From positions 124,001 through 188,000 of the forward strand of contig CAIJOB010000002.1 in the NCBI GenBank assembly GCA_903822175.1: DNA of 64,000 bases, in the 5' to 3' direction. The notes under the pieces are model-generated. The model searched no databases. It saw only the letters and a program-made list of their open reading frames with translations, and had not been told where the DNA came from. The DNA comes from an uncultured Alphaproteobacteria bacterium. GTDB taxonomy: Bacteria > Pseudomonadota > Alphaproteobacteria > Caulobacterales > Caulobacteraceae. The position numbers were made by a program, and so were the translations under genes. Positions 9,705 to 18,174 of this stretch are shown piece by piece; the stretch's first letter is position 1; each line of letters begins with the position of its first letter.

Positions 9705-11747
9705 GTGACGACGATTAGCGTTTCCAACGCGGCCGACCTGTCGTTTGCGCTGAGCATGGCGCAAGACGGCGATGTGATCAGCCTGTCAGCTGGTAGCTAC
9801 GGCGATGTATCGATTTCGGGGAAGGCGTTTGCGAGCGACGTGACGATCACGTCGGCGGACCCGGCGCATGCGGCGGTGATCACCTCGCTGGACATCGAGG
9901 CGAGCTCGGGCATCCACCTCAACAACATCAATGTTAGCTACGCCCCGACGACGTCGACCATGTCGTTCAGTTCGGCGGTGATGATCAACGGCTCGCACGG
10001 GATCACCATCACCGGTGGGGTGATGGTGGGCGGCGACGCCTTGAACGGGGTGGCTCAGACGGCGACGGCCCAGGACGCCACCGGCAATGTGCTGGGCCTG
10101 CCGACCGGGCGCGGGATCACCATCCAGAACTCCGCGAACGTCAATGTCTCCGGGACCGACATCTCCCACTTCGACCGCGGCGTCATTCTGGTGGACGCGA
10201 CCACGACCACGCTCGACGGCAACAACATCCATGACCTGCGCCGCACCGCGATCGCTGGCACCGGCAACAACCTGACCATCGAGAACAACAACCTGCACGA
10301 CGCCCATCCCTGGAAGTTCGGCGACACGGCCGGTCAGGGCGACCACGCCGACTTCATCGCGTTGTGGACCGATGCGGGCCAGACCACGGCTGCCAGCAAC
10401 ATCGTCATCACCGGCAACACCATGGCCCAGGGCGCCGGCACGCCGATCCTGGGGATGTGGCTGCAGGGCGATGCGGCCGGCTTCACCAATGTGACGATCA
10501 GCGGCAACGCCATTGAGACCGGCAACAACCAGGGCATCATGCTGTCCAACGTCACCGGCGGGGCGATCAGCAACAACAGCCTCATCGAGCCCACCGGAGC
10601 GACCGCCGCCCCGCAGATCATCCTGCAGGCCGGGGCCTCCAATATCGCGGTGTCCGGCAACCTGGTCTCCTCCATCGTCGACCAGAACTCAGGCGCCACC
10701 GGCAACACGGTCCACGACAACACCGTGGTGCAATCCACCAGCGTGACGGGCGCGGGCTATTATGACGCCAGCCTGGTCAGCAAGCTCGCCGGTCTTTCCG
10801 CCGATCAGGTCTACAGCACCGTCGAACACGGCGTCACCGTGGTGGCCGACGCCACGCCGGTCGGCCCGGCTGTGACCGCTCAGCCGCTACTCTACCTGGC
10901 CGGCGGCACGCCGGGCGCGGCGGTGATCGGCAACTCCAGCGACAACAATCTGGCGGGCACGGCCGGCAACGACACCTTCAACGGCAACGGCGGTAATGAC
11001 ACGCTTACGGGCGGCGCCGGCAACGACACCTACTATGTGCCCAACGCCACGGCCAAGATCGTCGAGCAGGCGGGTGGCGGGATCGACACGGTCATCGCCA
11101 AGGGCGACCACACGCTGGAGGCTAATGTCGAGAACCTGGTGATCGACACCGGCAACGGCTGGGCTGGCACCGGCAATGCGCTGAACAACATCATCATCGG
11201 CAACGCCGGGGCCAACAAGATCGACGGCGGCGACGGCAATGACACGCTCGATGGCGGCCTGGGCAACGACCAGATCCTCGGCGGCAACGGCAACGACGTC
11301 CTTCTGGGCGGCGGCGGGAGCGACACGCTTACCGGCGGCAATGGCGCCGACACCTTCGTCATCGCCCAGGGCTTCGGCAACGACAAGGTCACCGACTTCT
11401 CCCAAGCCCAGGGCGACACCGTCGAGGTGGTCGGCGCCTATACCGTCGCCCAGGTCGGAGCCGACACCGTCGTCACCCTCGCAACCGGCGACCACATCAC
11501 GCTCACCGGCGTCTCCATGGCCTCACTCACGGCAGGATGGATCACTCAGGTCGACAGCCTCTTCGGGTCCGCGCCCGTGCCCCTTTCGATGCCCGTCAGC
11601 GACTTCATCGACACGACCGGTGACGCGGGGGCCGCGGCCGCCAACCTCGCCGCTACGACGCCACACGTCGTCCCGGTGATGCCCGTATCGATGGACGGCG
11701 TTGGCATGTCGCTGTTCTCGATGGGCGTGATGGGCGTCGACCTCTAG
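9705..11747 (+). CDS. Secreted right-handed beta-helix protein with C-terminal RTX calcium-binding repeats
   Basis: About 680 residues. Residues 1-340 are a parallel beta-helix rich in NNxxI turns (ITITGG, NVSGTDISHFDRG, NNLTIENNNLHDAH, ISGNAIETGNNQG). Residues about 410-560 hold RTX nonapeptides of the form GGxGxDxxx (GNGGNDTLTGGAGNDT, then GGDGNDTLDGGLGNDQILGG), followed by the TFVI-DF-GD segment that ends many RTX blocks. No signal peptide, as expected for type I secretion substrates with C-terminal signals. The layout resembles AlgE-type mannuronan epimerases or polysaccharide lyases, but no epimerase catalytic motif is visible, so enzyme or adhesin remains open. GTG 9705 has GGGGG just upstream; GTG 9693 is an alternative. 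The stop overlaps the convergent MBL gene. Confidence 0.85.
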   Translation: MTTISVSNAADLSFALSMAQDGDVISLSAGSYGDVSISGKAFASDVTITSADPAHAAVITSLDIEASSGIHLNNINVSYAPTTSTMSFSSAVMINGSHGITITGGVMVGGDALNGVAQTATAQDATGNVLGLPTGRGITIQNSANVNVSGTDISHFDRGVILVDATTTTLDGNNIHDLRRTAIAGTGNNLTIENNNLHDAHPWKFGDTAGQGDHADFIALWTDAGQTTAASNIVITGNTMAQGAGTPILGMWLQGDAAGFTNVTISGNAIETGNNQGIMLSNVTGGAISNNSLIEPTGATAAPQIILQAGASNIAVSGNLVSSIVDQNSGATGNTVHDNTVVQSTSVTGAGYYDASLVSKLAGLSADQVYSTVEHGVTVVADATPVGPAVTAQPLLYLAGGTPGAAVIGNSSDNNLAGTAGNDTFNGNGGNDTLTGGAGNDTYYVPNATAKIVEQAGGGIDTVIAKGDHTLEANVENLVIDTGNGWAGTGNALNNIIIGNAGANKIDGGDGNDTLDGGLGNDQILGGNGNDVLLGGGGSDTLTGGNGADTFVIAQGFGNDKVTDFSQAQGDTVEVVGAYTVAQVGADTVVTLATGDHITLTGVSMASLTAGWITQVDSLFGSAPVPLSMPVSDFIDTTGDAGAAAANLAATTPHVVPVMPVSMDGVGMSLFSMGVMGVDL

Positions 11748-12502
11748 GCGCGCGCACTCGGCAAGACCGGCGTCTCGCCCCACTGCCCGGGATCGTGGCC
11801 GAAGACCATAACCGTCTCCCGGCCGCCCAAGGTCAGCAGAGCATCCAAGGACCGGTTCATCGCGGCATGGTCGGCGAAGGCCGGGAAGGCGCGGGTCTCG
11901 ACCACCTCGCAATTGTAGCAGGCGTCGCCGACCAGGATGTGGTCGCCCTGGGCGTTCCTCACCCGCAGCGACTGGTGGCCCGGCGTGTGGCCGAAGCTCG
12001 GGACGCAGACCGCCGAGCCGTCGCCAAACAGGTCGTGCTCGCCGTCGACCAGCCGGACCTGGTGGCCCAGGTCGAAATAGCGGCGCGGCAGGAAATAGCT
12101 CGCCGCCACCTCACGGTCGAAGCCTGCCTCCCATTCCCGCCGCTGCACCACCAGGGTGGCGTTGGGAATCTGATGCAGGCCGCCGGAATGGTCGAAATGC
12201 AGGTGCGAGAGAACGACATAGCGAACCCGGGCCGGATCGATGTCGAGCCGCTCCAGGTGGGCGGTCACCGTCTCGTCAGCTGAGAACGTCACGTCCTCAC
12301 CCTGGCTTTGCAGGGCCTGGCGGTAACGGTCGGCCGGGTCGGCGAGGTCGGTGTGCAGGCCGCAGTCGAACAGCGCCACGCCGTCCGGGTGCTCCAGCAC
12401 GTAGAACGGCACCGGAGCCTCGATGCGCCGCGCGCCGCCCTTCATGCCCATGCCCCCGGCCGTCGAATGGAACTGACCGCAGACGCACCCGAACAGCCGC
12501 AT
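11744..12502 (-). CDS. N-acyl homoserine lactonase-like metallo-beta-lactamase fold hydrolase
   Basis: A 252-residue MBL enzyme with the dinuclear zinc motif SHLHFDHSGG (HxHxDH) near residue 110, a downstream GHTPGHQSLRV, and GDACYN with the bridging Asp. This matches the AHL-lactonase/AttM-like group, which opens lactone rings; quorum quenching is possible but the true substrate is unknown. AAGGAGA precedes the ATG at 12502. It follows the MFS gene by 11 bases on the same strand, so the two are probably co-transcribed. Its stop forms a tail-to-tail CTAG overlap with the RTX gene. Confidence 0.85.
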   Translation of the reverse strand: MRLFGCVCGQFHSTAGGMGMKGGARRIEAPVPFYVLEHPDGVALFDCGLHTDLADPADRYRQALQSQGEDVTFSADETVTAHLERLDIDPARVRYVVLSHLHFDHSGGLHQIPNATLVVQRREWEAGFDREVAASYFLPRRYFDLGHQVRLVDGEHDLFGDGSAVCVPSFGHTPGHQSLRVRNAQGDHILVGDACYNCEVVETRAFPAFADHAAMNRSLDALLTLGGRETVMVFGHDPGQWGETPVLPSARA

Positions 12503-12513
12503 CGTCGTCTCCT

Positions 12514-13677
12514 TCAGACCGAGTCCAGCCGGCGCACCGCGTAGAGGCGCAGGACGCCGACCATACCCACCGCGCACATCGCCGACATCAACAGATAGCC
12601 GTGGACGCCGGCGTGATCGAAGAGCCAACCGGAGAGCAGCGTCGCGATCCCCGACAGCACGCCGCCTGACAGCGCCGAGTTGATCGACTGGGCGGCCGAG
12701 GCGTTGCGCGGCGTGGACAGCTGTTCGACCAGCAGCAGCGAGGCGATGAAGGTCGCCGCATAGCTGAACGCATGCAGGGCCTGCAGTGGGAACACCACCC
12801 AGAGCGGCGGCGAAAACGCCAGCGCGGTCCAGCGCACCACCGCGCCCAGCCCGCCCAGGGCCAGCAGGTTGCGCGGCCCGATCCGGCGGCGCCACGGCTC
12901 CATGAACCACAGGAAGCAAATCTCGGCGCTGACCCCGGTCGCCCAGAGAATGCCGGTCATGTCCTCGGCGATCCCCTGCCGCTTCCAGGCGAGCGTAGAG
13001 AAGCCATAGTAGAAGGCGTGCGCCGACTGGATCAGGCCCGCGGACACCACCGCAGTCATGAACACCGGATCCTTCAGCAGGCCGGAAAGGCCGGCCATCC
13101 GGTCCGAAAGCTCCGCAGCGTGGCCTTCCTCATGCACCGGGTCCGGCGGCAGCAGCAGGCGGGCGGCGAGCGAGGCCGCCGCCACGGCCGCCACCATCCA
13201 GACCAGCACCATCTCCGGCGACCCGCGCGTCAGGATGAATCCCATGCCGAGATTGCCGACGATGAAGGCCGCCGAGCCGATCCCCCTGGGCCAGCCGAAG
13301 TTGAAGCCGTCCAGGCGCGCGCGTCGCAGGGTGATCACGTCGGCCAGGGGCGGAATGGTGGTGAACATCGACGAGGCCGCGAACCAGACCACCGCCTGCC
13401 ATGCGAAGCCCCAGGGCAAGGCCATCAGGGCATAGGCGCCGGTCACCGCCAGCGACAGGATCATCAGGGCGGTGCGCCGCAGCCGGAAGCTGTCCGCCCA
13501 GACCGCCAGCAGCGGCGCGCTGACCGCGCGCGCCAGCATTGGCAGGGACAGGATCAGCCCGATCCGGCTCCCCGACATCCCATGATGGGCGAACCACACC
13601 GGCAAATAGGGCGAGCTAACGCCGGAGCCGATGAAGACCGCCCCGTAAAAGAGGCCAAGGCGCACGGTGAGCGGCAT
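12514..13677 (-). CDS. MFS transporter, HcaT/LacY-like (MFS_1-like)
   Basis: A 387-residue 12-helix transporter. The first helices FYGAVFIGSGVSSPYLPVWFAHHGMSGSRIGL and RAVSAPLLAVWADSF are characteristic of the MFS_1-like group that includes the 3-phenylpropionate permease HcaT. The ATG at 13677 begins directly before helix 1; the frame extends to 13740 but the extra arginine-rich residues would cross the palindrome at 13733-13747. Upstream partner of the lactonase-like gene and divergent from the class III aminotransferase, so an uptake role for the same compound is plausible but inferred. Confidence 0.83.
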   Translation of the reverse strand: MPLTVRLGLFYGAVFIGSGVSSPYLPVWFAHHGMSGSRIGLILSLPMLARAVSAPLLAVWADSFRLRRTALMILSLAVTGAYALMALPWGFAWQAVVWFAASSMFTTIPPLADVITLRRARLDGFNFGWPRGIGSAAFIVGNLGMGFILTRGSPEMVLVWMVAAVAAASLAARLLLPPDPVHEEGHAAELSDRMAGLSGLLKDPVFMTAVVSAGLIQSAHAFYYGFSTLAWKRQGIAEDMTGILWATGVSAEICFLWFMEPWRRRIGPRNLLALGGLGAVVRWTALAFSPPLWVVFPLQALHAFSYAATFIASLLLVEQLSTPRNASAAQSINSALSGGVLSGIATLLSGWLFDHAGVHGYLLMSAMCAVGMVGVLRLYAVRRLDSV

Positions 13678-13732
13678 GGAACGCGGACTTACACGGAGTC
13701 GCTGTGGACGCCGCCGCGCCCTCGCGTAATGT

Positions 13733-13747
13733 CTGATCACTGATCAG
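13733..13747. promoter_or_regulatory. Perfect palindrome CTGATCA-C-TGATCAG between divergent MFS and aminotransferase genes
   Basis: Seven-base perfect arms around a central C, 12 bases before the aminotransferase ATG and 55 bases before the MFS ATG. It touches the aminotransferase ribosome-binding site (GGGAGAG), so a bound repressor would block that gene and could affect both. No regulator gene is adjacent. Confidence 0.5.
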
Positions 13748-13759
13748 GGAGAGTTCGTC

Positions 13760-15040
13760 ATGCCCCGCACCAACAGCCACGACCGGGAGCTGCGCGCGCG
13801 CGCCGAGGCGGTGATCCCAGGCGGCATGTACGGCCACCAGTCGACCGCGCTGCTGCCCGACGACTATCCGCAGTTCTTCGAGCGCGGCGAAGGCGCCCAC
13901 ATCTGGGACGTCGACGGGCGGCGCTACCTCGACATGATGTGCGCTTACGGGCCGAACCTGTTCGGCTATGCCAATCCGCAGATCGACGCCGCCTTCGTGC
14001 GCCAGCTGGGCCTGGGCGATACGCTGACGGGCCCGACCGCGTTGATGGTCGAATTGGCGGAGACCATGGTCGGCATGATCAGCCACGCCGACTGGGCGAT
14101 GTTCTGCAAGAACGGCACGGACGCCACCACCATGGCCCTGACCTGCGCCCGCGCCCACACGCGCCGCAAGACCGTGGTCCGGGCCAGGGGCGCCTATCAC
14201 GGCGCCGCCCCCTGGTGCGTGCCCCGGCCGACGGGCACCCTGGAAAGCGACCGGGCGAACCAGATCCTCTGCGACTACAATGACGTGGCGAGCCTTGAGG
14301 CCGCCGTCGCCGAGGCTGGCGACGATCTCGCCTGTATCTTCGCCGCGCCGTTCAAGCACGACGCCTTCATCGACCAGGCCGAGCCGGAACTGGCCTACGC
14401 GCGCCGCGCCCGCGAGCTCTGCGATCAGACCGGGGCGCTCCTGATCATCGACGATGTCCGCGCCGGCCTGCGCCTCGCCCGCGACTGCTCATGGTCGAAG
14501 ATCGGGGTGCAGCCGGACCTGTCGACCTGGGGCAAGTGCCTGGCCAACGGCCACGGGCTCTCGGCCCTGCTGGGCAACGACAAGGCGCGCAAGGCGGCCG
14601 CCTCGATCTTCGTCACCGGCTCCTTCTGGTTCCAGGCCGCGCCCATGGCGGCCGCGCTTGAGACCATGGGGCTGGTCCGTAACACCGACTATCTGGAGCG
14701 GATCACCGCGTTGGGCCACCGCCTGCGCGACGGCCTGGCCGAACGCGCCTCGGCGGCCGGCTTCGCGCTTCGCCAGACCGGCCCGGTGACCATGCCGCTC
14801 TTCCTGTTCGACGACGACCCGGACCTGCGCAGGGGCTTCTGCTTTTCGTCCGAGATGCTGGACCGCGGCGTCTACGTGCACCCCTGGCACAACATGTTCC
14901 TCTGCGCCGCCATGACCGAGGCCGATATCGACGGCCTCTTGAACGCCGCCGAGGGCGCGTTCGGCGCGCTGAAGACGCAATCATCCACCCTTCAGCCGGT
15001 CCCCAAGCTGGCGTTCCTGACTACCGGCGGCACGAGGTAA
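13760..15040 (+). CDS. Class III PLP-dependent aminotransferase (glutamate-1-semialdehyde aminomutase-like)
   Basis: A 426-residue enzyme with the fold-type I class III pattern: IWDVDGRRYLDMMCAYGPNLFG, NGTDATTMAL for phosphate binding, LLIIDDVRAG with the cofactor Asp, and the PLP lysine in STWGKCLANG near residue 259. It resembles GSA aminomutase but the motif details and the amidase partner suggest a catabolic aminotransferase or mutase, not the tetrapyrrole enzyme. The amidase gene begins 4 bases after its stop and both are probably controlled by the palindrome at 13733-13747. The substrate cannot be named. Confidence 0.85.
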   Translation: MPRTNSHDRELRARAEAVIPGGMYGHQSTALLPDDYPQFFERGEGAHIWDVDGRRYLDMMCAYGPNLFGYANPQIDAAFVRQLGLGDTLTGPTALMVELAETMVGMISHADWAMFCKNGTDATTMALTCARAHTRRKTVVRARGAYHGAAPWCVPRPTGTLESDRANQILCDYNDVASLEAAVAEAGDDLACIFAAPFKHDAFIDQAEPELAYARRARELCDQTGALLIIDDVRAGLRLARDCSWSKIGVQPDLSTWGKCLANGHGLSALLGNDKARKAAASIFVTGSFWFQAAPMAAALETMGLVRNTDYLERITALGHRLRDGLAERASAAGFALRQTGPVTMPLFLFDDDPDLRRGFCFSSEMLDRGVYVHPWHNMFLCAAMTEADIDGLLNAAEGAFGALKTQSSTLQPVPKLAFLTTGGTR

Positions 15041-15044
15041 CTCC

Positions 15045-16472
15045 ATGGAAATGCCTGATTATTCGGAATACGACGGCCTGGGCCTCGCCGAGCTGGTGGC
15101 CAAGCGCGCCGTCACCCCGTCGGAACTGGTCGAAGCCGCCATCGAGCGGATCGAGCGGCACAACCCCACGCTCAACGCCGTGGTCTACAAGGGCTATGAC
15201 GACGCCCGGGCCCGGGCCAAGGGTGAGCTGCCCGACGGTCCCTTCAAGGGCGTGCCGTTCCTGATCAAGGACCTGGGCATGCCGGTCGCCGGCTGGCCCC
15301 GCAGCCATGGCTCGAAGTTCGCGCGCCTGGTCGATAGCGCCGACGGCGGCCTAACCGCCCGCTACCGCGCCGCAGGCGTGGTGCCGGTCGGCAAGACCAA
15401 CACGCCGGAATACGGCATCACCGGGACGACGGAGAGCGCCGCGCTCGGCCCCTGCCGCAACCCCTGGAACCCGGGCTACATAACCGGCGGCTCCTCCGGC
15501 GGCGCGGCCGGCGCGGTGGCGGCCGGCATCGTGCCGATGGCGCATGCGTCCGACGGCCTGGGCTCGATCCGCATCCCGGCGGCCTGCTGTGGCCTGGTAG
15601 GGATGAAGGTCACCCGCGACCGCAACCCCAACATGCCCGACGGCTTCGACTACGCGCTCGGCAACGTCGTCGACCATATCGTCAGCCGGACCGTCCGCGA
15701 CTCCGCCGCCATGTTGGACGCCACCGGCTATCCTGAGCCCGGCTCGCCCTATCCGGCCCCGCCCAAGGACCGGCCCTACGCCGAAGAGGTCACCAAGAGC
15801 CCCGGCAAGCTGCGCATCGCCTGGTCGTGGGAGACGCCCAACGGCCGCCCCATCGACCCAGAGATCCAGGCCGCCCTGGAGCGCACCGCCGCCCTGCTGA
15901 AAGGCCTCGGCCACGAGGTCATCGAGCGCGGCCTCGGTATCGACTACCGCGCCCTTTACGCCAGCCGAGGGCCGGCCGCCGCCGCCAACTTCGCCTCGGG
16001 CATGAACCGCCTGATCGAACTGGTCGGCCGCGAGCCCGAGCCGGACGAACTGGAGCCGCTGACCTGGTCGATCCTCAAGGCCGGACGCCGTCAGGAAGGC
16101 GCCGCGGTCATGCGCTCCCTGCAGGAGACCCGCATGCTCAACCACGCCACCCTGGCGGCCTTTGAAGACATCGACGTCTACCTCTGCCCGGTGCTGGGCA
16201 CGCCGGTGCCCGAGATCGGCTTCATCGATCCGGTGAACCTGGAACCCAAGGAAGTGAACCGACGTCAGGGTCGCACCTACCCCTACACGCCGCCGTTCAA
16301 CTATTCGGGCCAGCCGTCCCTGTCGCTGCCGCTCGAGACGGATTCGAACGGCCTGCCGATCGGCATGATGTTCACCGCCAAATACGCCGACGAAGCGACC
16401 CTCTTCCGCTTGGCCGCCCAGCTGGAGAAGGAAGCGCCCTGGAAAGACCGCCGGCCTCAGGTCTGGGGCTGA
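15045..16472 (+). CDS. Amidase (amidase-signature family)
   Basis: A 475-residue serine hydrolase with the Ser-cisSer-Lys triad: lysine in PFLIKDLGM (about residue 76), the glycine/serine-rich [14 protein letters not shown] (about 147-160), and the nucleophile in [15 protein letters not shown], where Leu replaces the second Gly of the more usual DGGGS. Hydrolyses amide bonds of small molecules or oligomers; substrate unknown. It is part of a unit with the aminotransferase upstream and the DUF423 gene downstream, whose ATG overlaps its TGA (TGATG). Confidence 0.88.
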   Translation: MEMPDYSEYDGLGLAELVAKRAVTPSELVEAAIERIERHNPTLNAVVYKGYDDARARAKGELPDGPFKGVPFLIKDLGMPVAGWPRSHGSKFARLVDSADGGLTARYRAAGVVPVGKTNTPEYGITGTTESAALGPCRNPWNPGYITGGSSGGAAGAVAAGIVPMAHASDGLGSIRIPAACCGLVGMKVTRDRNPNMPDGFDYALGNVVDHIVSRTVRDSAAMLDATGYPEPGSPYPAPPKDRPYAEEVTKSPGKLRIAWSWETPNGRPIDPEIQAALERTAALLKGLGHEVIERGLGIDYRALYASRGPAAAANFASGMNRLIELVGREPEPDELEPLTWSILKAGRRQEGAAVMRSLQETRMLNHATLAAFEDIDVYLCPVLGTPVPEIGFIDPVNLEPKEVNRRQGRTYPYTPPFNYSGQPSLSLPLETDSNGLPIGMMFTAKYADEATLFRLAAQLEKEAPWKDRRPQVWG

Positions 16473-16849
16473 TGGACTTCTGGAGCCGCAGAAGTTGGCT
16501 GACGCTGGCGGCGGCGAGCGGCTTCATCGCCGTCGCAGTCGGCGCCTTCGCAGCCCATGTCGTCACCGATCCACAGACCAAGGAGCTGCTGAAGACCGGG
16601 GCGCTCTACGGCTTCATGCATGCCATGGCCACCGTGGCCTGCGCCGTCTTCATGCAACTGGGCGCCCAGCGCGCCCGCTTCGCGCCGGCCTTTTTCCTCT
16701 CGGGCGTTTTGCTGTTCTCCGGCTCGCTCTTCGCCATGGCGGCCGGCGCGCCTCGCTTGATCGGTGTGGTGACGCCGATCGGCGGCCTTTGCTTTCTGAC
16801 CGGCTGGGTGATCCTGATCTGGGCCGCGCGCGGGATCGACCCGGCCTAG
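16472..16849 (+). CDS. DUF423 family small membrane protein
   Basis: A 125-residue integral membrane protein with about four hydrophobic helices (residues 10-30, 45-65, 70-90, 95-120). GFIAVAVGAFAAH near the N-terminus and the GGLCFLTGWVILIWAA C-terminal helix are DUF423 hallmarks; the function of this family is not established. It starts within the amidase stop codon and ends tail-to-tail with the Bcr/CflA gene through a shared CTAG. Confidence 0.85.
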   Translation: MDFWSRRSWLTLAAASGFIAVAVGAFAAHVVTDPQTKELLKTGALYGFMHAMATVACAVFMQLGAQRARFAPAFFLSGVLLFSGSLFAMAAGAPRLIGVVTPIGGLCFLTGWVILIWAARGIDPA

Positions 16850-18093
16850 GCGGGGACCGCTGATCTGGTTTTCGGCAAGGCCAGGAAACGAAGCGCGAGC
16901 GCCGAGCCCACCAGGGCCGCGAACATCACCAGCGCCATCGGCCGAGGCGTCCCGTCGTGCAGCACGCCCGCGGCGGCCGACGCGATGGCGCCGGTGCCAA
17001 ACGACACGGCCCCCATCATCGCCGAGATCGCACCCGCCCGGCGCGGATCGACGTTGAGCGCGCCGGCCATGGTGTTGCCCTGCATGAACCCATAGGTCGA
17101 CAGCAGCAGGAACAAGAGCGGCAGCACGCTCCACCGCTCGCCGAAACCGGTGACCGCGGCGATCATCAGCAGAAAGCCAAACCCGACGGCGCTCAGGCTC
17201 GATCGGCTAAGGATCTGATCGGTGGTGTGGCGCCGCAGGAAATAGCGGTTCACCTGGTTCGATCCGATGATGCCTACCGCGTTCAACCCGAACACCCAGC
17301 CAAAGGCGCTGGCGGGGATGCCGTAGATCTTGATCAGCAGGTCCGGCGACGAGGCGAGATAGGTGAACAGCGTGGCCCCGTTCAGCGAGCCGGCCAGGGC
17401 ATAGCCCATCAGCCGGGGCTCCTTCAGCAGCGCCAGATAGGCCTGGATCGGCGTTTCGCTGGCCGCGTGGGCGGTGGTCTCCTCCGAGCGGCTTTCCTTC
17501 AGACGGAAGAAAGCGACGACGCCGACGATCACGCCAAAGCTGGTCATGAACCAGAAATTCAGCCGCCAGCCGCCCAGGCCCAGCAAGGCGCCGCCCAGCA
17601 GGGGCGCCAGGATCGGAGCCAGCCCCATGATCAGCATCATCAGGCTGAGTGCGCGGGCTGTCTCAGTGTGGTTGAAGCGGTCTCGGATGATCGCGCGGGA
17701 AACGACGCCGCCGGCGCAGGCGCCCAGCGCCTGGATGAACCGCCCGCCGATCAGCATGGCCGGCGAAATCGCCAGCGAACACGCGATCGAGGCGGCGATA
17801 TAGACCACCGTCCCGAACAGCAGCGGCGGCCGGCGCCCCAGGCGGTCGGACGCCGGTCCATAGAACAGCTGGCCGATCGCCATCCCCGCCAGGAAGGCGG
17901 AAACCGTCGCCTGGGTCTGGCTGGTCGTCGCATGCAGGCCGACGCCGATGGACGGCAGGCTCGGCAGGTACATGTCGATGGCCAGCGGCCCCATGGCCGT
18001 CAGCGAGCCCAAAAGGATCACCAAGCCCCAAGGCGTGCCGTCGGGGGGCGTGCGCTCGGTCGGCGGGGGTTCAAAGGGCTGCGCGGCGGTCAT
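16846..18093 (-). CDS. MFS drug-resistance transporter, Bcr/CflA subfamily
   Basis: A 415-residue DHA1-type proton antiporter. LLGSLTAMGPLAIDMYLPSLPSIG in helix 1 is the Bcr/CflA signature, followed by GPASDRLGRRPPLLFG and the helix 4-5 RFIQALGACAGGVVSRAIIRD. Expected to export bicyclomycin-like compounds, sulfonamides or amino-acid-derived metabolites across the inner membrane. The ATG at 18093 has AAGGCG upstream and directly precedes a short proline-rich leader; longer frames run back into the divergent hydrolase. An 81-bp region separates it from that gene. Confidence 0.88.
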   Translation of the reverse strand: MTAAQPFEPPPTERTPPDGTPWGLVILLGSLTAMGPLAIDMYLPSLPSIGVGLHATTSQTQATVSAFLAGMAIGQLFYGPASDRLGRRPPLLFGTVVYIAASIACSLAISPAMLIGGRFIQALGACAGGVVSRAIIRDRFNHTETARALSLMMLIMGLAPILAPLLGGALLGLGGWRLNFWFMTSFGVIVGVVAFFRLKESRSEETTAHAASETPIQAYLALLKEPRLMGYALAGSLNGATLFTYLASSPDLLIKIYGIPASAFGWVFGLNAVGIIGSNQVNRYFLRRHTTDQILSRSSLSAVGFGFLLMIAAVTGFGERWSVLPLLFLLLSTYGFMQGNTMAGALNVDPRRAGAISAMMGAVSFGTGAIASAAAGVLHDGTPRPMALVMFAALVGSALALRFLALPKTRSAVPA

Positions 18094-18174
18094 CTCGCGC
18101 CTTCTGAACGGCTTTGCCGTTGTTGTCTTCCCTCCCCGCTGCAAAGGTGGCTGCAAACAGGGAGACAAGGAAGA

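Noticed and set aside
10950..11360. Repetitive GGCGGC/AACGAC pattern that could be taken for a tandem repeat or CRISPR-like array (also 36240-36720 and 37370-37860)
   Set aside because: The periodicity is that of codons for GGxGxD RTX turns; repeat units are not identical in DNA and there are no spacers.
16957..18174. A very long plus-strand open frame fused in front of the epoxide-hydrolase-like gene
   Set aside because: It is the antisense shadow of the Bcr/CflA gene in GC-rich DNA (Arg/Gln/Gly-rich, no family resemblance). The true start at 18175 has a ribosome-binding site and the first family motif follows.
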